Notes: generated by a model not told the origin, from the sequence alone. A DNA stretch of 64,000 nt from Pseudoalteromonas sp. S16_S37 (GCF_014694405.1 NZ_JAAUWV010000016.1:1-64000), one strand, 5' to 3'; counted from the stretch's first letter, positions 48,934-61,272 are shown. Numbers and translations are program-made.

Positions 48934-49776
48934 TCACTCATCTTGGTTATTGGTGCGACGATATTTTTCCTTGTTCTTTGCGCCAATTCGATAAAGCAAC
49001 CCTCTAACGGCGCGGCGAAAGCTCGGAAATAAATAGCTAAAGGTTGCCAATTTACCACTGGCACTTGGCATGGCAATTTCGGTTCTAGTTGACTGGCTAA
49101 GCAACACAATTGCATCAGCTACTTGCTCTGCGCTGCTCATTGGCTGCGAATAAACAATGTCTTCAACTTGATCTATTTCATCCATAATGAAACCCGTATC
49201 AATAGGCCCAGGTGACACAACCGCAACATTTATTTTGCTCGTTGCCAGTTCATCATGGAGCGCATAAGTAAAGGCTCTCAAACCAGACTTAGTACCGCTA
49301 TAAGTCGCAGCCCCTTGCAAAGGTGTTAACCCCGCTAAGGAGCCAACCATTACAATGGCATTGTGCTCTGTACTGGGCATATGCTTTATAGCCAAAGCGC
49401 TCAGTACCATTGGCGCCCTCATATTCACATCCACCATGGCTGCAACATGCTGCGCCGACAATTTACTAAAATCACCTCGATAGTGCAGCCCAACATTATT
49501 GACCAACACGTTAATAGAGCCAAATTGCTCAACAGCTTGAGCGACGATTCGCTCGCAATCACTTAATGACGCTACATCAGCTTGGATCAACAAAACTTGG
49601 CATTGCGCGTAACGAGCCAACTGCGATTGCATATTCTCAAGCGGTGCCAAGTTTCTCGCCACCAGCACTAAATTCACACCATCTGGATAAGCGTTGGCAT
49701 AGGCATGAGCAGATGCAGCCCCAACCCCCTTTGATGCGCCAGTTATGATGATTGTTGGGTTGATCTTTTGCACCAT
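48934..49776 (-). CDS. short-chain dehydrogenase/reductase
   Basis: This 280-residue classical SDR has the cofactor motif TGASKGVGAA, NNVGLHYRG, the catalytic serine in MVGSLAG and YSGTKSG (YxxxK). The C-terminal 40 residues are basic and hydrophobic (FPSFRRAVRGLLYRIGAKNKEKYRR in part), suggesting membrane contact, as in DltE/3-ketodihydrosphingosine-reductase-like SDRs. It is divergent from a small membrane protein gene with a strong dyad between them. The substrate is unknown. Confidence 0.87.
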   Translation of the reverse strand: MVQKINPTIIITGASKGVGAASAHAYANAYPDGVNLVLVARNLAPLENMQSQLARYAQCQVLLIQADVASLSDCERIVAQAVEQFGSINVLVNNVGLHYRGDFSKLSAQHVAAMVDVNMRAPMVLSALAIKHMPSTEHNAIVMVGSLAGLTPLQGAATYSGTKSGLRAFTYALHDELATSKINVAVVSPGPIDTGFIMDEIDQVEDIVYSQPMSSAEQVADAIVLLSQSTRTEIAMPSASGKLATFSYLFPSFRRAVRGLLYRIGAKNKEKYRRTNNQDE

Positions 49777-49809
49777 TGTATTTGCTCTATGTTGGTCTTA
49801 GTATGTGTA

Positions 49810-49833
49810 AACAACACTATAAATGGTGTTGTT
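49810..49833. promoter_or_regulatory. operator-like dyad between SDR and membrane protein genes
   Basis: AACAACAC (49810-49817) and GTGTTGTT (49826-49833) are perfect inverted repeats with an eight-base spacer, TATAAATG, that itself resembles a -10 box. The 24-bp size fits a TetR- or MarR-type operator controlling one or both divergent genes. No such regulator is encoded nearby in the window. Confidence 0.6.
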
Positions 49834-49865
49834 CAATATACTCAACTAAAAAGGACTATTTAACC

Positions 49866-50300
49866 ATGCCAAAGGTTGTTAAAGGCTTATTATTGTTCTG
49901 TGCACTAATGACGGTAATTACCGCGATAGCACACAGCAGCTGTCTTGTTTTAGGAGAGCAATGCTTCAAAGCACAGCTTGCACCACAGTTTATTATTGAT
50001 TCAGCCAATGCAGGCACTTTGCTTGCGCCTCTAACAACGCTTTTTTTGAGTACTTTATTCTTAGTTTGCGGCGCCTATGCATTGGCTGCAATAGGATTCA
50101 TTCGCTCGCTTCCCCTGCAGCGACTCGCGCTAGCGATGTTGGCTATACTGTGTTTACTCAGGGGTATGGCAGCCATTCCCCTAAGTATTATATTTTGGCA
50201 GCAAACCAGCGTGTTTTCGATTATCGCCAGCACCATCTGGTTTGTATGTGGTTGTGGGTACGCTTTAGGCTGGCGCTATAGTAAACATGCCGCCCCTTAA
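49866..50300 (+). CDS. small four-helix membrane protein of unknown function
   Basis: This 144-residue protein has four predicted membrane helices (about 4-22, 48-72, 80-102 and 110-130) and three cysteines in or near the first loop. I chose ATG 49866 because AAGGA lies ten bases upstream and the earlier in-frame start would add a non-hydrophobic tail. It shares a promoter region and dyad with the SDR. I do not recognise the family. It overlaps the convergent GNAT-peptidase gene by four bases. Confidence 0.7.
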   Translation: MPKVVKGLLLFCALMTVITAIAHSSCLVLGEQCFKAQLAPQFIIDSANAGTLLAPLTTLFLSTLFLVCGAYALAAIGFIRSLPLQRLALAMLAILCLLRGMAAIPLSIIFWQQTSVFSIIASTIWFVCGCGYALGWRYSKHAAP

Positions 50301-51406
50301 GATAACTTTTCAATCGCAATGGCGGCACGCAAGCGGTTTTTACCAAATGTTGCCATTTTAGAAAACTCTTCTAGGCCAATAGGCACATGTTGACAGTCTA
50401 TCGCCTGCTGCGAGGCATCCAAGTCTGGATCATGTACATACACACAATGCTCATCAATGGCCGTCACACATACCCAGTGCGGCGCTTTTTTACCATCAAG
50501 ACGATAGGTGCTAATAAGCATTAATACGCCACATCCTGCCTTGAGCAGCTCATACAATTGATCTAACTCAAGTGGTTTTTCATGCAGCGCACATCGCAAT
50601 TTATGTGCTTGGAGAATAAACTCATCGTGCACAGTGCACATTACTTGCTTTTTCTCTTCGCTTCTCACGCCATCCAAAAAAAGTGCGCTAAGCTGCGTTA
50701 AAAAGACCTGAGCTTTAAAGCCACGCTTGATGGCCGATAAAGCAAGCCCAACGGGGTGGCAACCACCATGTCCGCTAGTCATAAAAATCGTAGTCGCTTC
50801 TCGCCAAATAGCTAACTCATCAACTTGTTTAAGCACAGTTCTGGAATCTAGGCTGTGCATTGCCATCAACAATGCAGCTGGGCCACAGGTAAATTCGGTA
50901 GTTTGCTTGTACCAAGGCACATGTAAACGAATGCCCTTACCATCATAGCGTGCAACGCGTTTTTGCATGCGTAATGCTTCACTACCATCACCATAATAAT
51001 CACTATAGGCACCAAATACTTGGTAGCCTAAGCTCTTGTACAGCGAGATAGCAGCATGATTAAGTGCTGAAACCTCTAAACGAAGATAGGCTCGCCCTTT
51101 GCGCTGGGTCAGTTGTTCTAATTCACTTAACAGCAACTGCGCAATGCCCTGACCTCGATATGCAGGCAACACAGCCAAAGAATACAATCGAGCTAGCCGT
51201 GTTCCTTTCAAACACCAAACTAAACCATAACCCACAATTGCGTCGTAGCTGGTTGCAACCAAAAATAAAGCATGTTTCGCCCCCAACCAATGCCGTAAGC
51301 TGCGTTTACTCAAACGGTCGCTACTAAAACATGCTTGCTCAATTTTTGACAACTGCGCTAAATCCTCTGGCTGAGCTAAGCGCAAACCAATGGTGTTGTT
51401 ATTCAT
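50297..51406 (-). CDS. GNAT acyltransferase fused to a C39-type cysteine peptidase
   Basis: This 369-residue fusion has a GNAT N-acyltransferase domain (about 5-150; acetyl-CoA motif PAYRGQGIAQ, 81-90) and a papain-like C39-family domain (about 160-365). The peptidase residues are intact: Gln168 and Cys174 in QTTEFTCGP, His310 in APHWVCV and Asp326 in VHDPD. There is no signal or transport domain, so it is cytoplasmic. Its first eight bases overlap the ATP-grasp gene, so the two are co-translated. A joint role in peptide synthesis or modification is inferred. Confidence 0.85.
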   Translation of the reverse strand: MNNNTIGLRLAQPEDLAQLSKIEQACFSSDRLSKRSLRHWLGAKHALFLVATSYDAIVGYGLVWCLKGTRLARLYSLAVLPAYRGQGIAQLLLSELEQLTQRKGRAYLRLEVSALNHAAISLYKSLGYQVFGAYSDYYGDGSEALRMQKRVARYDGKGIRLHVPWYKQTTEFTCGPAALLMAMHSLDSRTVLKQVDELAIWREATTIFMTSGHGGCHPVGLALSAIKRGFKAQVFLTQLSALFLDGVRSEEKKQVMCTVHDEFILQAHKLRCALHEKPLELDQLYELLKAGCGVLMLISTYRLDGKKAPHWVCVTAIDEHCVYVHDPDLDASQQAIDCQHVPIGLEEFSKMATFGKNRLRAAIAIEKLS

Positions 51407-52829
51407 CTTTGCCTCTGGCTTCGAGGCGTCTTACAAACTCAGCCATAATTAGCATGTATAGTTCGTTACCTAAATAAGCATCTTCAACTTTATGATCGAT
51501 ACTCGGATTATCATTTACTTCAATTACATAGGCTTTGCCATTAAGTTCTTTGATGTCAACGCCATAAAGACCATTGCCAATGATTTTACAAGCCTTTAGC
51601 GCTGCGGATAACACCGCCCTTGGTACTTCAAATGTCGGTAGTGTTTCAAAGCCACCAGAATTAAAACGCTTGGAGTTATGGTTGTAAATTTGCCAATGGT
51701 TTCTGGCCATATGATAACGACACGCATAAATCGCTCTGCCATTAAGCACCCCAATTCGCCAGTCAAAATCGGTATAAAGATATTCTTGTACCAATACCAA
51801 TGCACTCTCTGCCAGCAATTCTTCTAAATGCGCCAACAACTCATTTCTATCAGCTACCTTATAGACACCTCGAGAAAATGACCCTTCTGGCATTTTTAGC
51901 ACCATAGGGTAACTAAACAACGACTCTAAAAAGCTTAAAGTATGCTCTGACGCATCACTGACTACATGGGTTTTTAACGTTGGCACCTTCGAATAACTAA
52001 ATGCATCATGCAAATACACTTTATTGCAGCAACGAAGAATAGATGTTGCGTCGTCAATAACCACCACACCTTCCCCTTCAGCTTTGCTCGCTAAGCGATA
52101 TGTCTGATGGTCGATGGCGGTGGTTTGACGTATAAACAAAGCATCATATTGGTTGATGTCTTCAAGCGTATTGATGGTTTTTACTAGCGCATGGATCCCA
52201 TTTTTGCGTGCAGCTTTAACAAACTTTGCAATTGCGTCATCATCACTTGGCGGTGATGGCTCTTGTGGGTCAACTAAAATGGCCATTTCCCAACGAGCGT
52301 GATGCTGTTTGGAGCCAAATCGCCAAGTTGACTCACCCAGTTTAGTTACTACATTGAGAAACTGCGCTTTTTGCGCATCATCTAACTGTGCAATTGAGCC
52401 TTGCTCCACCATCAAACGATTTTCATTAACAGCACGCACACGCAGCAGTGGTGCCGCAAAACGTTTGTATAAAGTAGTAGCCAATGAGTTCAAAGCTGCT
52501 ACTTCAGTTTGACCAAAGAACAACCATTGAGGCTGTTGCTCCAATGCCTTACGTTGAGCACTACTTAAGTTAAGTTCAATATGTTCGGTTCGTAATGCAT
52601 TAATGGTTTTCACTGTGGGCAAAACCACGTGCTTTCGAGCTTCAGCCAATAATGAACAATAGTAGCCTTTACTCAGATACTGGCCGGTATCACACAAATT
52701 GATAATACGGGTTTTTGGCTCATCGCGTTTTGGATAATCTTTCAAGTATTGCTCAAAACTCAGTACGTTGGCTAAACCAAACTCAGCTGCGGTTTTTTCC
52801 GACTCAACCACAATCAAAGTTTTTAACAT
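51399..52829 (-). CDS. RimK-like ATP-grasp ligase with N-terminal RLAN-type domain
   Basis: This 476-residue ATP-grasp enzyme has an N-terminal alpha+beta domain (about 1-185) of the kind fused to RimK-like ligases (RLAN, from memory), then an ATP-grasp domain (about 255-470). It shows the nucleotide lysine in VLKMPEGSFSRG (Lys312), DWRIGVLNGRA, and magnesium ligands in YGVDIKELNG and YVIEVNDNPS. Such ligases add amino acids through amide bonds. It overlaps the GNAT-C39 gene by eight bases. The promoter has a TATAAA box about 80 bases upstream and SD AGGA. The substrate is unknown. Confidence 0.87.
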   Translation of the reverse strand: MLKTLIVVESEKTAAEFGLANVLSFEQYLKDYPKRDEPKTRIINLCDTGQYLSKGYYCSLLAEARKHVVLPTVKTINALRTEHIELNLSSAQRKALEQQPQWLFFGQTEVAALNSLATTLYKRFAAPLLRVRAVNENRLMVEQGSIAQLDDAQKAQFLNVVTKLGESTWRFGSKQHHARWEMAILVDPQEPSPPSDDDAIAKFVKAARKNGIHALVKTINTLEDINQYDALFIRQTTAIDHQTYRLASKAEGEGVVVIDDATSILRCCNKVYLHDAFSYSKVPTLKTHVVSDASEHTLSFLESLFSYPMVLKMPEGSFSRGVYKVADRNELLAHLEELLAESALVLVQEYLYTDFDWRIGVLNGRAIYACRYHMARNHWQIYNHNSKRFNSGGFETLPTFEVPRAVLSAALKACKIIGNGLYGVDIKELNGKAYVIEVNDNPSIDHKVEDAYLGNELYMLIMAEFVRRLEARGKDE

Positions 52830-52991
52830 GGAAATTCCTATTCATAAAAGGTCATTAATCACTATAAAAATACATTTTGTATCTGTATAGCGGCTTTGTG
52901 CTCTCAAGCATGGAGCGATTTATAATGCGAAAGTATCTCACTGACTAGCAAGTTATTTTTATCTATACGATGAGAGATTTACACAAACGAA

Positions 52992-53402
52992 CTAAATGAA
53001 TTTACACATTCCTAAACCCAAGGGTTCACCAGTTCGAACTACATAATCATACTGCTCGTAAAACGCCTCTTTACCTTTTGCCGATAGCAAAGCAACTGTA
53101 GCACCAGCTTTCGCATTTTTAGCAACAAACCTTTCTATCTCATACATCACGGCATGACCAAGTCCTTCACCTTGGTAATTAGGCGCAACAACTACATCTT
53201 GAATGTAATAGAATAAACCTCCATCACCGACCACTCTGCCCATAGCAATAAGTACATCTTGATGACGAATTGTGACATGAAATAAAGAATTATTTAGGCT
53301 TGTTTGCGCCAAAATTTCATCGGTTTCACCCCAACCGACTCTTTTCCTAAGAAGAGCAAACTCTCTCACCGTTGGTGCCTTGTTGCTAATTTGATAAGCC
53401 AT
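52992..53402 (-). CDS. GNAT-family N-acetyltransferase
   Basis: This 136-residue single-domain GNAT has the acetyl-CoA loop PNYQGEGLGHAV (about 77-88) and the C-terminal FYEQYDYVVRTG. I use ATG 53402 rather than the upstream TTG, because AGAG precedes it by ten bases. Substrate is unknown. It is separated from the ATP-grasp operon by 162 bases and is probably independent, though both are on the minus strand. Confidence 0.82.
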   Translation of the reverse strand: MAYQISNKAPTVREFALLRKRVGWGETDEILAQTSLNNSLFHVTIRHQDVLIAMGRVVGDGGLFYYIQDVVVAPNYQGEGLGHAVMYEIERFVAKNAKAGATVALLSAKGKEAFYEQYDYVVRTGEPLGLGMCKFI

Positions 53403-53473
53403 GTAGTTCAATCTCTAACGCTTGATGATGTCATTCTTAACTTTATACTTTAAAGAATAGATTTCACCAATTT

Positions 53474-57146
<3,673 letters not shown>

Positions 57147-57344
57147 TTAAGTGTAGTGAAAAATTCAAAAAACTAGATACCTAATTTACGATCATCCTCA
57201 TATTTTTTAGCCAATTAGCTAATCAGTCTTATTTTTAAAAGAAAAATAGTGCCGAAAAATGCTAGTAGGTGCTTAATAAACGTTTTTTCAGCAGTACACT
57301 TGATACCTAACTTTATCTTAGCTCTATGATAATACTCCCTTTTT

Positions 57345-57373
57345 AAGACAAACTGTTCTACACTGGATATAAT
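57345..57373 (+). promoter_or_regulatory. sigma70-type promoter of the unknown gene at 57400
   Basis: AAGACA (57345-57350), 17 bases, TATAAT (57368-57373) lie 27 bases before the ATG. The -10 is perfect and the -35 matches four of six. The resulting leader is about 20 bases. Confidence 0.6.
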
Positions 57374-57399
57374 TAAATCAAGCTATTTTTGGTAGAGCT

Positions 57400-58095
57400 A
57401 TGAGTGAAAAAGAGTCAGTACAAACGCTAATTGAAATGATCAAACAACAAGACAAGCAAGCTCTTGTTGATTTTTACCAACAAAGCGATGTTAATGAAAA
57501 CATTTCACAGCTCAAGTATCTATATCAACAAGCCTTAAAGGACCAAGCTCATTATCAATTTTTTCAGGACTTGGTTGCCTCTTTTCTAGAGCATAAGCCG
57601 CTCCCTAAAGCACTCATTGGGGGGATTAATGACATTGATAAGTTGACATTTTTTACACCTGCACTGAGTGCGAGCGAAGGGTTTGCTATAACAAATGATC
57701 AGGGGAGTACTATTTTACATACTCTGTTTAGCCAAACCAAAGCAGCTCCCCCTCCTTTTAATTACATTCGCTCTTTGCTCCTGTTTGAGCGAAATGAGTC
57801 GCTCGCTTTGGCTTTAGCCACTAGAAATGATCAACAGTTGCTACCGATGGAGTGCTACTTAGCCTTTAACCCTTGCTTTGAACCTTTGCAAGCACATGAA
57901 CTCACCGCGGCACTTGCCTTGCTAGAAGCACAAATAAAACAAGTGCCCAGTGAATTAAACACATTAAGGCTTATCTGTAACCACTTAAAAAGCAATGCTA
58001 ACTATGATGAGCTTACGAGCAGTAGTCACCGTATTATACTGTTAGGCGCTGCATTCGAATGCCCAAGTGAAGATGTAATGACTTTGCTACATTAA
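57400..58095 (+). CDS. unknown protein, possibly ankyrin-like
   Basis: I do not recognise this 231-residue soluble protein with certainty. It is mostly helical. A segment around GSTILHTLFSQTKAAPPPF (about 107-125) and the following YIRSLLLFERNES recalls ankyrin repeats, but the match is weak. It has no signal peptide or membrane helix. A good promoter and SD (GGTAGAG) precede it. Its last four bases overlap the convergent sirtuin gene. Confidence 0.65.
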   Translation: MSEKESVQTLIEMIKQQDKQALVDFYQQSDVNENISQLKYLYQQALKDQAHYQFFQDLVASFLEHKPLPKALIGGINDIDKLTFFTPALSASEGFAITNDQGSTILHTLFSQTKAAPPPFNYIRSLLLFERNESLALALATRNDQQLLPMECYLAFNPCFEPLQAHELTAALALLEAQIKQVPSELNTLRLICNHLKSNANYDELTSSSHRIILLGAAFECPSEDVMTLLH

Positions 58096-58805
58096 AGGTT
58101 AATAAAATCCGCAGCTAACATTTTATGGTAGCGCACCTTGTTATATAAAACATGCGTAGGATTGGGGTCTACAACTTCAACATCTATTTGATTTTTATTA
58201 GCTATTTCTAATGCTATTTGCGTTATATTAACGCTGAATGATGTACCAATAAATACCATCTTGCTCGCCTCTTCCATCATCCTTTGTGCCTTGTCTATTT
58301 GATACAGTTCAGTGTAAAACTCATCAAATAATAAAACATAGGGTTTAAGCGAGTAATTAAGCTCAGGTCCCCTGCTCGATACTCTAAATAGCTCCAACAA
58401 CGATTTTTTAAGGTTACACTCCTCAACTTGCTCCCACGGTGCAGACTGTATCTCAACAGGTTGACCTTGAATATGAAACAAAGTGACTTTATCAATACGC
58501 CCGTGAATAGAAACGTAATGTTCATTACCTGCTTTTCCATCCAAGCCATCAATATTTTGTGTGATAAGCGGTTTATCCTTAAGCCAATGGTGAACTTCAT
58601 TCGGTCCATGATGTTGATAGGTAACAAACCGCTTATAGTACCAGCATAAAAACTCTCCAGGATTATGCTCATACATTGCCCTTGTAGCCATTTGCTGAGG
58701 CGTGTAGTTGCGACTTCCTATTGTCCAAAAGCCATCTTCGCCCCTAAAAGTAGGGATACCGCTTTGCGCGCTGACCCCAGCCCCTGTGATGTATAACGTA
58801 CTCAT
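58092..58805 (-). CDS. sirtuin-family (SIR2) NAD-dependent protein lacking the zinc module
   Basis: This 237-residue sirtuin has the NAD-binding ITGAGVSAQSGIPTFRG (about 6-22), TQNIDGLDG (82-90), the catalytic histidine in SIHGRID (His101) and GTSFSVN. The four zinc cysteines of classical sirtuins are missing: only Cys54 and Cys130 are present, and no CxxC pair exists. It may be a deacylase of an atypical class. It lies three bases after the EamA gene and probably shares its transcript. NAD cleavage and protein deacylation are inferred. Confidence 0.82.
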   Translation of the reverse strand: MSTLYITGAGVSAQSGIPTFRGEDGFWTIGSRNYTPQQMATRAMYEHNPGEFLCWYYKRFVTYQHHGPNEVHHWLKDKPLITQNIDGLDGKAGNEHYVSIHGRIDKVTLFHIQGQPVEIQSAPWEQVEECNLKKSLLELFRVSSRGPELNYSLKPYVLLFDEFYTELYQIDKAQRMMEEASKMVFIGTSFSVNITQIALEIANKNQIDVEVVDPNPTHVLYNKVRYHKMLAADFINL

Positions 58806-58808
58806 ACA

Positions 58809-59708
58809 TTACTCTTTAATTGTCAGTTTTACTCGTGGTAATTTTAAGTGCTCACCGAATTGAAACAACGCCAAACTGAAGATAATAATAACTGCACCGA
58901 CAACTAGGCTACTAGTCAAAATTTCATCATTAAGCCAAGTACCCAGTGCAATCGCAAAACCCGGTGTGATCAATGTGCTGAGCGCCACAGTGCTCGCTGA
59001 AAGCTTTTGTAAAACATGAAAATAAGCTAAAAACCCTAACAAAGAACCAACCACGCCCAAATACACTGTTGCCCATATTGATTTTGCTGCCCACGAGTTA
59101 ACCACAAATGAACCATCAAACACCCACCAAAGACCAGCAAACATAGGCGTTACAAACAATAGTGCACCAAACGTTGTTGCCATCGGGTGGATCGCAACTT
59201 TTACACGCTTGATCATAACGCCGCTTAAACTAAAGCTGCATACAGCCAAAAATACGTAACCTAAGCCAAGGGGCGCCAAATTAAGCTGCTGGATTTGCGC
59301 CGAACAGATCAAATAGAGCCCACATAATGCAAACAACAAAGCGCATATTTTAATGGGTGTAAACTTGGCTTCACCCAATAGCTTTTGCGCCAACAACCCA
59401 GATAAGATAGGTGCCAAACCAAATATAAGCGAGATAACCCCCGATGGCACGGTTTGCGCAGCCAAATAACTAAATGACATTCCACCTAATATGCCAAGCG
59501 CCGAATATATATAGAGCGTGCAAGAGCGTCGATGCCACGGTACTCGCGTGTTACTAATTGAAACAATCAACCCTGCCAATATCAGTGCAATCAACATTCG
59601 CAGCAAAACACTCAACAGTGGTGGCATACTCTCACTGCTCCAAACAATGCCTAACGGTGTTGTTGACCAAACCATGATCACAAACAAATATGATGCCTGA
59701 ACGGGCAT
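58809..59708 (-). CDS. EamA/DMT-family transporter
   Basis: This 299-residue inner-membrane protein has about ten hydrophobic helices arranged as two EamA repeats (for example LLRMLIALILAGLIV and LLGFLAYFHVLQKLSAS), the drug/metabolite transporter superfamily. Export of an amino acid or metabolite is likely, but the substrate is unknown. AAGGA precedes ATG by eight bases. The leader upstream contains interlocking inverted repeats. The sirtuin gene follows three bases after its stop. Confidence 0.88.
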   Translation of the reverse strand: MPVQASYLFVIMVWSTTPLGIVWSSESMPPLLSVLLRMLIALILAGLIVSISNTRVPWHRRSCTLYIYSALGILGGMSFSYLAAQTVPSGVISLIFGLAPILSGLLAQKLLGEAKFTPIKICALLFALCGLYLICSAQIQQLNLAPLGLGYVFLAVCSFSLSGVMIKRVKVAIHPMATTFGALLFVTPMFAGLWWVFDGSFVVNSWAAKSIWATVYLGVVGSLLGFLAYFHVLQKLSASTVALSTLITPGFAIALGTWLNDEILTSSLVVGAVIIIFSLALFQFGEHLKLPRVKLTIKE

Positions 59709-59730
59709 AATCTATATCCTTGCCAGTTTG

Positions 59731-59800
59731 GACGATAAAAGGGAGAAAAACTTTGAGGCTAACCGCTTTTATCGTCGCGGTTAGAAAAAGCAATTAACCG
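59731..59800 (-). promoter_or_regulatory. leader with interlocking inverted repeats before the EamA gene
   Basis: On the plus strand the order is A (GACGATAAAAG, 59731-59741), B (CTAACCGC, 59759-59766), A' (CTTTTATCGTC, 59766-59776), B' (GCGGTTAG, 59777-59784) and C (TAACCG, 59795-59800). A pairs with A' (11 bp), B with B' (8 bp), and B' also with C (6 bp). In the minus-strand transcript the stems C/B' and B'/B are mutually exclusive, and B'/B and A'/A interleave like a pseudoknot. This could be a switching leader RNA, or two overlapping DNA operators. No clear promoter is seen upstream. Confidence 0.6.
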
Positions 59801-60397
59801 CAGAGTGCAAACGAGCGCATCACAACATTATTTCGTTGCCATGTTAGCAGGTTTGTCAGTAGCGTTAATTGAGTCATAAAAACATAAGAATTCAAAAGAT
59901 TATTGAATCTACATTTGTATCAAATTAAAGGTATAAGTCAATTGAAAAAGCATGATTCTACTTATATTTATTAAATTTATCTAAATACTCGGACGGATAA
60001 ATCAACCTCATTCATGTCAATTTTCTATTATATTTCAGTTGTTAAGGCTCGAAACTAGCAGCTTCATTACATTTCAATCGCGGCACAGATACCATTCAGA
60101 TTTTCGATGCTCTACATGTGTATATGCAAAAACATGTATTTTCCTCGACCATTTCTAATGTCTAACAAGACATATCTAGATTAATAGCCTCTCTCATGCA
60201 GTCATTGCTGAAGGATTAACCTTATAAGAGAACATAATATTTTTATATATCAAAACAATATATTTAAAATCATACCGTTAGAACAACTGCTTACAATTTC
60301 TGACATACTCCCACACCCCTTCACAAACCCATTACAGACTCTGACAGGGTAAATCCATAAACTCATCCGCAAGTTAAACGAATCGGAATTAGATATT
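59801..60397. other. long AT-rich intergenic region
   Basis: Apart from the EamA leader repeats, this roughly 600-base region shows no open reading frame with a credible start. It includes ATATAT repeats around 60245-60265 and must hold the promoter of the outer-membrane protein at 60398. I see no clear sigma70 or sigmaE site. Confidence 0.6.
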
Positions 60398-60994
60398 ATG
60401 AAAATACGCTCAATTATTTCTCTCGTACTACTGAATACAGTCAGCTTTACAAGCTTGGCTGAGCAACAAGACGAAACTCACAGACTAGGTGCCCAACTAC
60501 AAGGTGGCAGTGCAGAATATAAAAACTCTAGCCAAGATGGCGATGGCGTCGGATCAGTCTATCTGTACTACAACTACCAGTTTGATTCCACTTGGGCTTT
60601 AGAGCTTGGTGTAAATAGAGCAAGAGAAGCGGATGATTGGGATTGTAAAGACATCACCAAAAACAAATTTATCTGTAATCGCAACGATGCATTACTTTTT
60701 AACCTAGACGCCAACAAGCTTGATTACAACAACTTTGTAGTGGCAGCCAAAGGCCAGTACCAAGTGACCGACAATAGCTACTTTTACGGCAAATTAGGAG
60801 CACAACGATACGATTACGAAATCGCAAAAAATAGTAAAGTTGTGGCGCAGAATGACGGTGTGGGATTATTCGCAGAAGCGGGTTGGCAATACGATTGGAG
60901 CAATGGTTTTGCCTTTAACGTTGGTTGGCAGTATATGGATATGGGTGACTTAGATACAAGTTCACTGGCAATCGGTGGAAGTTATAGATTCTAA
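60398..60994 (+). CDS. small outer-membrane beta-barrel protein
   Basis: This 198-residue protein has a signal peptide ending near SLAEQ and alternating amphipathic strands consistent with an eight-strand OmpA/OmpX-like barrel, ending in the aromatic SLAIGGSYRF. Two cysteines (DDWDCKD and FICNRN) could form a disulfide in a surface loop. No peptidoglycan-binding domain follows. Function (adhesion, resistance, small porin) is unknown. The gene stands alone after a long AT-rich region. Confidence 0.82.
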   Translation: MKIRSIISLVLLNTVSFTSLAEQQDETHRLGAQLQGGSAEYKNSSQDGDGVGSVYLYYNYQFDSTWALELGVNRAREADDWDCKDITKNKFICNRNDALLFNLDANKLDYNNFVVAAKGQYQVTDNSYFYGKLGAQRYDYEIAKNSKVVAQNDGVGLFAEAGWQYDWSNGFAFNVGWQYMDMGDLDTSSLAIGGSYRF

Positions 60995-61019
60995 TTAAAA
61001 ATTTATATTTATCAAAGCC

Positions 61020-61074
61020 TTGGTGTTTAAGATGTGACTACTCAATGGCACACTGAAAACACCAAAACGTTTTG
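61020..61074. repeat. inverted repeats after the outer-membrane protein gene
   Basis: TTGGTGTTT (61020-61028) and AAACACCAA (61057-61065) are complementary, 28 bases apart. The perfect palindrome CAAAACGTTTTG (61063-61074) overlaps the right arm. Transcription termination or an operator is possible; nothing distinguishes them. Confidence 0.4.
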
Positions 61075-61222
61075 ATTAGAACTAGTCTATACTCACTGTT
61101 TTAATTGCTACATTCCATTTATTTCAATGATTTAAAGTTACTCTCGATATTACTTGAACTCTTCACAAACAACTTCAACTTTGCCAAAACCCATCATTTT
61201 GATTTGAAATATTTTTAGGGAT

Positions 61223-61248
61223 AAAAAAACCCCACTCAAGTGGGGTTT
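61223..61248 (-). terminator. terminator of the right-hand TonB receptor gene
   Basis: On the minus strand, AAACCCCAC, loop TTGA, GTGGGGTTT followed by a run of T residues forms a strong rho-independent terminator 25 bases after the receptor stop. It is nearly symmetric and could also serve the plus strand. Confidence 0.9.
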
Positions 61249-61272
61249 CGAATTTTGTTACATCAAACTAAC

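Noticed and set aside
52855-52911. 18-residue leaderless frame (minus strand) before the ATP-grasp gene, considered as a precursor peptide
   Set aside because: It has no ribosome-binding site, starts at the predicted transcript start and has no precursor-like sequence; it is too short to support.
59731-59800. EamA leader as a guanidine (mini-ykkC) riboswitch
   Set aside because: The class needs two small hairpins with ACGR loops; here the stems interleave and the loops do not fit.
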